DNA of 64,000 nt from JBEGQX01 sp041180805 (GTDB lineage: Bacteria > Planctomycetota > Planctomycetia > Gemmatales > Gemmataceae): contig JBEGQX010000365.1 of NCBI GenBank assembly GCA_041180805.1, positions 36,138 through 100,137 on the forward strand. Reading direction: 5' to 3'. This document shows positions 62,401 through 64,000 of the stretch, piece after piece. Below the pieces are notes generated by a model that worked only from the letters and a program-made list of their open reading frames with translations, searched no databases and had not been told where the DNA came from. The position numbers and the translations under genes are program-made. How positions within the stretch are numbered: position 1 is the first letter of the stretch; each line of letters starts with the position of its first letter.

Positions 62401-64000
62401 CATAGGGGCCGCCAAACGCGGCACTATATACCAAAAGGTTTTCAGGCACCTGCGTAGGAAGGGTATGAAATTTCCTGTAGGCGTCGGCAATCGGCCTTGC
62501 TGCCTCGCAATGCACCGCGGCAGTATCCGAGGAAAGAGGAATCAAACGGCAACCAAGTTTTGCGACAACCGCCCTAACCTGATTGGAATCCCCGCCAATC
62601 ACACTTTCACGGGCCGAATTGATAATCAGCAAGTAGACTTTGTCAAACGCTTCCAATACCTGCCTTATTTCCTGCTCGGATCGCTCCACCAAACCTACAA
62701 TCCAATCCGGTACAACTCCTGCTGGAAGTTCCCAGGAACATGCAATCGCCCTTCTTGGCCCCACAAGATCCAGCCGAAACAAGGAAGATGTTTCCAGCAT
62801 TCTCCAAAGGCCATCCCGATCAAACCATGCCTGGTTGGCAATCAAAGCGGAGGATTCACCCAGACTGTATCCGATGGAAACATCCGGTTTCAAATCCATG
62901 CTTGCAAGCAAGCCTGTTGCCAAACAACCATACGAGACCTGTGCCATGATTTTTTGATGGGGCAAAGGTTGTTTGGCTGAATTGTTTTGCCAGTAATATT
63001 CCGGCGACCATTGCGCCCTTAAACTGGTGGATTCATTCTCCTGGCGGGCTAATATTTCCGGAAAGTAAACTGCGTATTCCCTGCCCATTCCGACAAAATC
63101 CGCACCGGATCCCGGATATACGAATGCGACACTTCCGGTGTTTGCCAATGGTTCCCGGGCGAAGAAAATTCTTTCACTCCAGGCTTTTTCCAAATGCCCC
63201 TCTTGAAGGAATTTCCGGGCCGCCTGAGAAAGTTCTTCCCATGAATGTCTTTGCTGAACCACCAAAACCATCGAAAGACTTGCATCCAAGTTGCGAGGAT
63301 GGAATTGCAGCCAGGTTTTGGCCATCGAATGGATATCAACACACCCGGACTTGGCATTGAGCTCCTGAAATTTATTCAGAAGGCCTGCTAATTCCTCTTT
63401 AGAATTGGCTTCCAAAACAAAAAGGACCTCAGGCAACGAGGATTCAAAACATAATGGTTCGAAAGTGTTTGTCGGCTTGTGTTCTTGAAGGAGGCCATGA
63501 AACCAGGCTCCTGAAGAAGACATGGTGATTACCCCGGCCGAATTTTTTTCATGCCCGCTATTATTGATCCAGAATGAAGGTTGAATCAAATGGCTCAGAC
63601 ACGAAGGGCCACCCTGTATTTTTCTGGAGTCGCTGTTGCCGGGGAACCTCTTGGTAGACAGTGCCAATACGGTTGTTGCAAAGGAAAGCAGTCCTGTGGA
63701 TGCACCTGCCCAACCATTCTGTACCCCATGATGGTGGTATACAACACCCTGAGGTTGATGCCTGGGATCTATCAAATCTTCAATTGCCTTCCAGGCTCCC
63801 AATTGGTGACCGGGTAAATCAGCATCTGAACAGGATAGGTATTCAATAGAAGCGGGTAAGATGGAGGAGGATGCAAACGCATCCATCATGGCTTCGGTAC
63901 AAGCCTTGCCTTCATCTTCAGGATTGGGATTTTTTCTGCAATGTCCAAGACTTGAAAGGACCGATAGAATCCGATCTCCATCCCTGACTGCATCCTCGTG
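59420..64000 (-). CDS. PUFA-synthase-like megasynthase (PfaC/Pfa3 type), 5' end beyond the window
   Basis: The frame is open to the right edge (37 more codons upstream of 63889), so this is the C-terminal part of a larger protein. Visible: remnant of a ketosynthase/chain-length-factor domain (EDAVRDGDRILSVLSS at the edge; ASTGLLSFATTVLALS), an acyltransferase (VAFVYPGSGADFVGMGREY; Ser in IGYSLGESSAL, about residue 340 counted from 63889), then four hot-dog dehydratase regions from about residue 740. Regions 2 and 4 keep FabA-type His: CHFIDDQVMPGTL (about 1013) and AHFYQDPVTPGSLGLEA (about 1390). KS-CLF-AT-DH-DH order matches PfaC/myxobacterial Pfa3. It leads directly into oleA. Confidence 0.9.
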   Translation of the reverse strand, partial: HEDAVRDGDRILSVLSSLGHCRKNPNPEDEGKACTEAMMDAFASSSILPASIEYLSCSDADLPGHQLGAWKAIEDLIDPRHQPQGVVYHHHGVQNGWAGASTGLLSFATTVLALSTKRFPGNSDSRKIQGGPSCLSHLIQPSFWINNSGHEKNSAGVITMSSSGAWFHGLLQEHKPTNTFEPLCFESSLPEVLFVLEANSKEELAGLLNKFQELNAKSGCVDIHSMAKTWLQFHPRNLDASLSMVLVVQQRHSWEELSQAARKFLQEGHLEKAWSERIFFAREPLANTGSVAFVYPGSGADFVGMGREYAVYFPEILARQENESTSLRAQWSPEYYWQNNSAKQPLPHQKIMAQVSYGCLATGLLASMDLKPDVSIGYSLGESSALIANQAWFDRDGLWRMLETSSLFRLDLVGPRRAIACSWELPAGVVPDWIVGLVERSEQEIRQVLEAFDKVYLLIINSARESVIGGDSNQVRAVVAKLGCRLIPLSSDTAAVHCEAARPIADAYRKFHTLPTQVPENLLVYSAAFGGPYEVTKVAAAEAITGLAVDTMDFKAVVEAAYQDGARIFVEVGPGASCSRIIGNILADKNHLARSISTNRGSELSAFLRTIACLISHRVRLKTDRLLDGSKVSTISQHHVLVERAIPDFQVAVPPLPEHSAAHPDVSCFSESNLEPAMASSQLEENSKILGQAVEMQQAGLATHEEYLRLARQTLDQMNSLVAFQTQLLAASNNLVEWETEQPLHDFQDNIPQPVEWFPLEVPRSLNREQCLEFARGKIGKVLGKFFAEVDQNPTRVRLPDEPLMLVDRILDIQGEPGSMGSGRVITEHDVLPDAWYLDQGRIPTCIAVESGQADLFLSGFLGIDKKTDGNAVYRLLDAQVTFFGSLPKAGDTIHYDIRIDRFFRHNDTYLFRFWYDATVNGKPLMAMREGCAGFFSDEELARGKGVIFNDPGILDGKTTPDWRPLVSMKKESFSDTQLDNLRSGDLAGCFGSVFEGLPIRNPAALPGGKMRLVHRIPLLEPEGGPWRLGRILGEADIHPDDWFLTCHFIDDQVMPGTLMYECCLHTLRVLLYRSGWVGESSEVAFEPVPGVTGQLRCRGQVTAKTKKVTYEVMIKERGYRPEPYVIVDAYMHADGKNVVEINSMSLRMTGWSKESVERIWGLHNITSNTALFDNDRILAFAIGKPSEAFGDPYKVFDSERKIARLPGPPYKFLDRITEIRCEPWKMVAGGEIVAQYDIPPDEWYFKSERQNSMPFAVLLEVALQPCGWLAAYIGSALTSPIDLSFRNLGGKAILKRLVNPRDKMLEVHVKITKVSSSAGMVVQEYLFDVFSEGQSIYKGETTFGFFTKEALANQIGVRGASLQDVSHLNRKSQPIPTDPPFPDSFLRMLDFVEYLETKGGSKGLGYIRGMKQVDPSDWFFKAHFYQDPVTPGSLGLEAMVQLMKVFATTIWPEATDFSPMIGEVPHIWLYRGQVIPHNKIVVVEVDITRRDDDTCFLVANGKLAVDGIIIYEMRDFRLKVNRRGT

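Noticed and set aside
1..64000. CRISPR arrays, tRNA genes, insertion sequences and phage genes
   Set aside because: Looked for regular direct repeats, cloverleaf-like sequences and transposase motifs in the intergenic regions, and found none; no intergenic gap is longer than about 300 bases.

Overview
The window reads as chromosome of a planctomycete, probably a relative of the Gemmatales. The evidence is gene content: DUF1549/DUF1553 and DUF1501 proteins, four pseudopilin-like DUF1559 proteins (three with an intact leader, one lipoprotein derivative), Trp-Asp-repeat lipoproteins, an LL-diaminopimelate aminotransferase and lipid A/heptose genes. Base composition looks moderate and even. I see no insertion sequence, prophage, CRISPR array or tRNA, and no gene-free stretch exceeds about 300 bases. 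Most of the window is a core chromosome with short operons.

Layout. 0-10 kb: DUF1549/DUF1553 protein, ROK sugar kinase, PEP-hydrolase-like TIM barrel, several secreted or membrane proteins of unknown role, an ECF sigma factor and dapL. 10-20 kb: SGNH hydrolase, DUF1501 protein, HtrA-type protease, aroE, cupin, rpoN, then the conserved block SRP RNA-dnaX-ybaB-recR and a cyclophilin lipoprotein. 20-28 kb: Cys-rich secreted protein, DUF1559, PlsY fused to a second membrane domain, DUF1501, two beta-propeller-like proteins, DUF1559. 28-38 kb: envelope/LPS island (lpxK, a conserved unknown, hldE, heptosyltransferase, a three-lobe WaaP-like kinase, glycosyltransferase, methyltransferase) and efp. 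38-50 kb: secreted protein and cupin with interlocking start codons, ubiX, phosphatase, methyltransferase, a probable selenoprotein thioredoxin coupled to a flavin reductase, glcDEF with a DapA-family aldolase/lyase, a gamma-glutamylcyclotransferase/PxpB pair. 50-54.8 kb: clpB, small lipoproteins, DUF1559. 54.8-64 kb, minus strand: a PUFA-synthase-like megasynthase running off the right edge, followed without a break by oleA, oleB, oleC and oleD.

The three observations I rate highest are: (1) the gene at 42036-42545, in which a single in-frame TGA sits exactly at the first Cys of a thioredoxin CxxC motif (giving UVPC), followed by a hairpin with G in its apical loop, so probably a periplasmic selenoprotein; (2) the contiguous pfa-like/ole operon, which suggests a dedicated route from polyunsaturated acyl chains to a long-chain polyene hydrocarbon; (3) a run of nine A in dnaX where slippage in either direction gives an immediate stop, predicting a short gamma-like clamp-loader subunit. 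An EF-P with Asn in place of the usual modified Lys, a three-lobe LPS kinase and a PlsY fusion are also notable.
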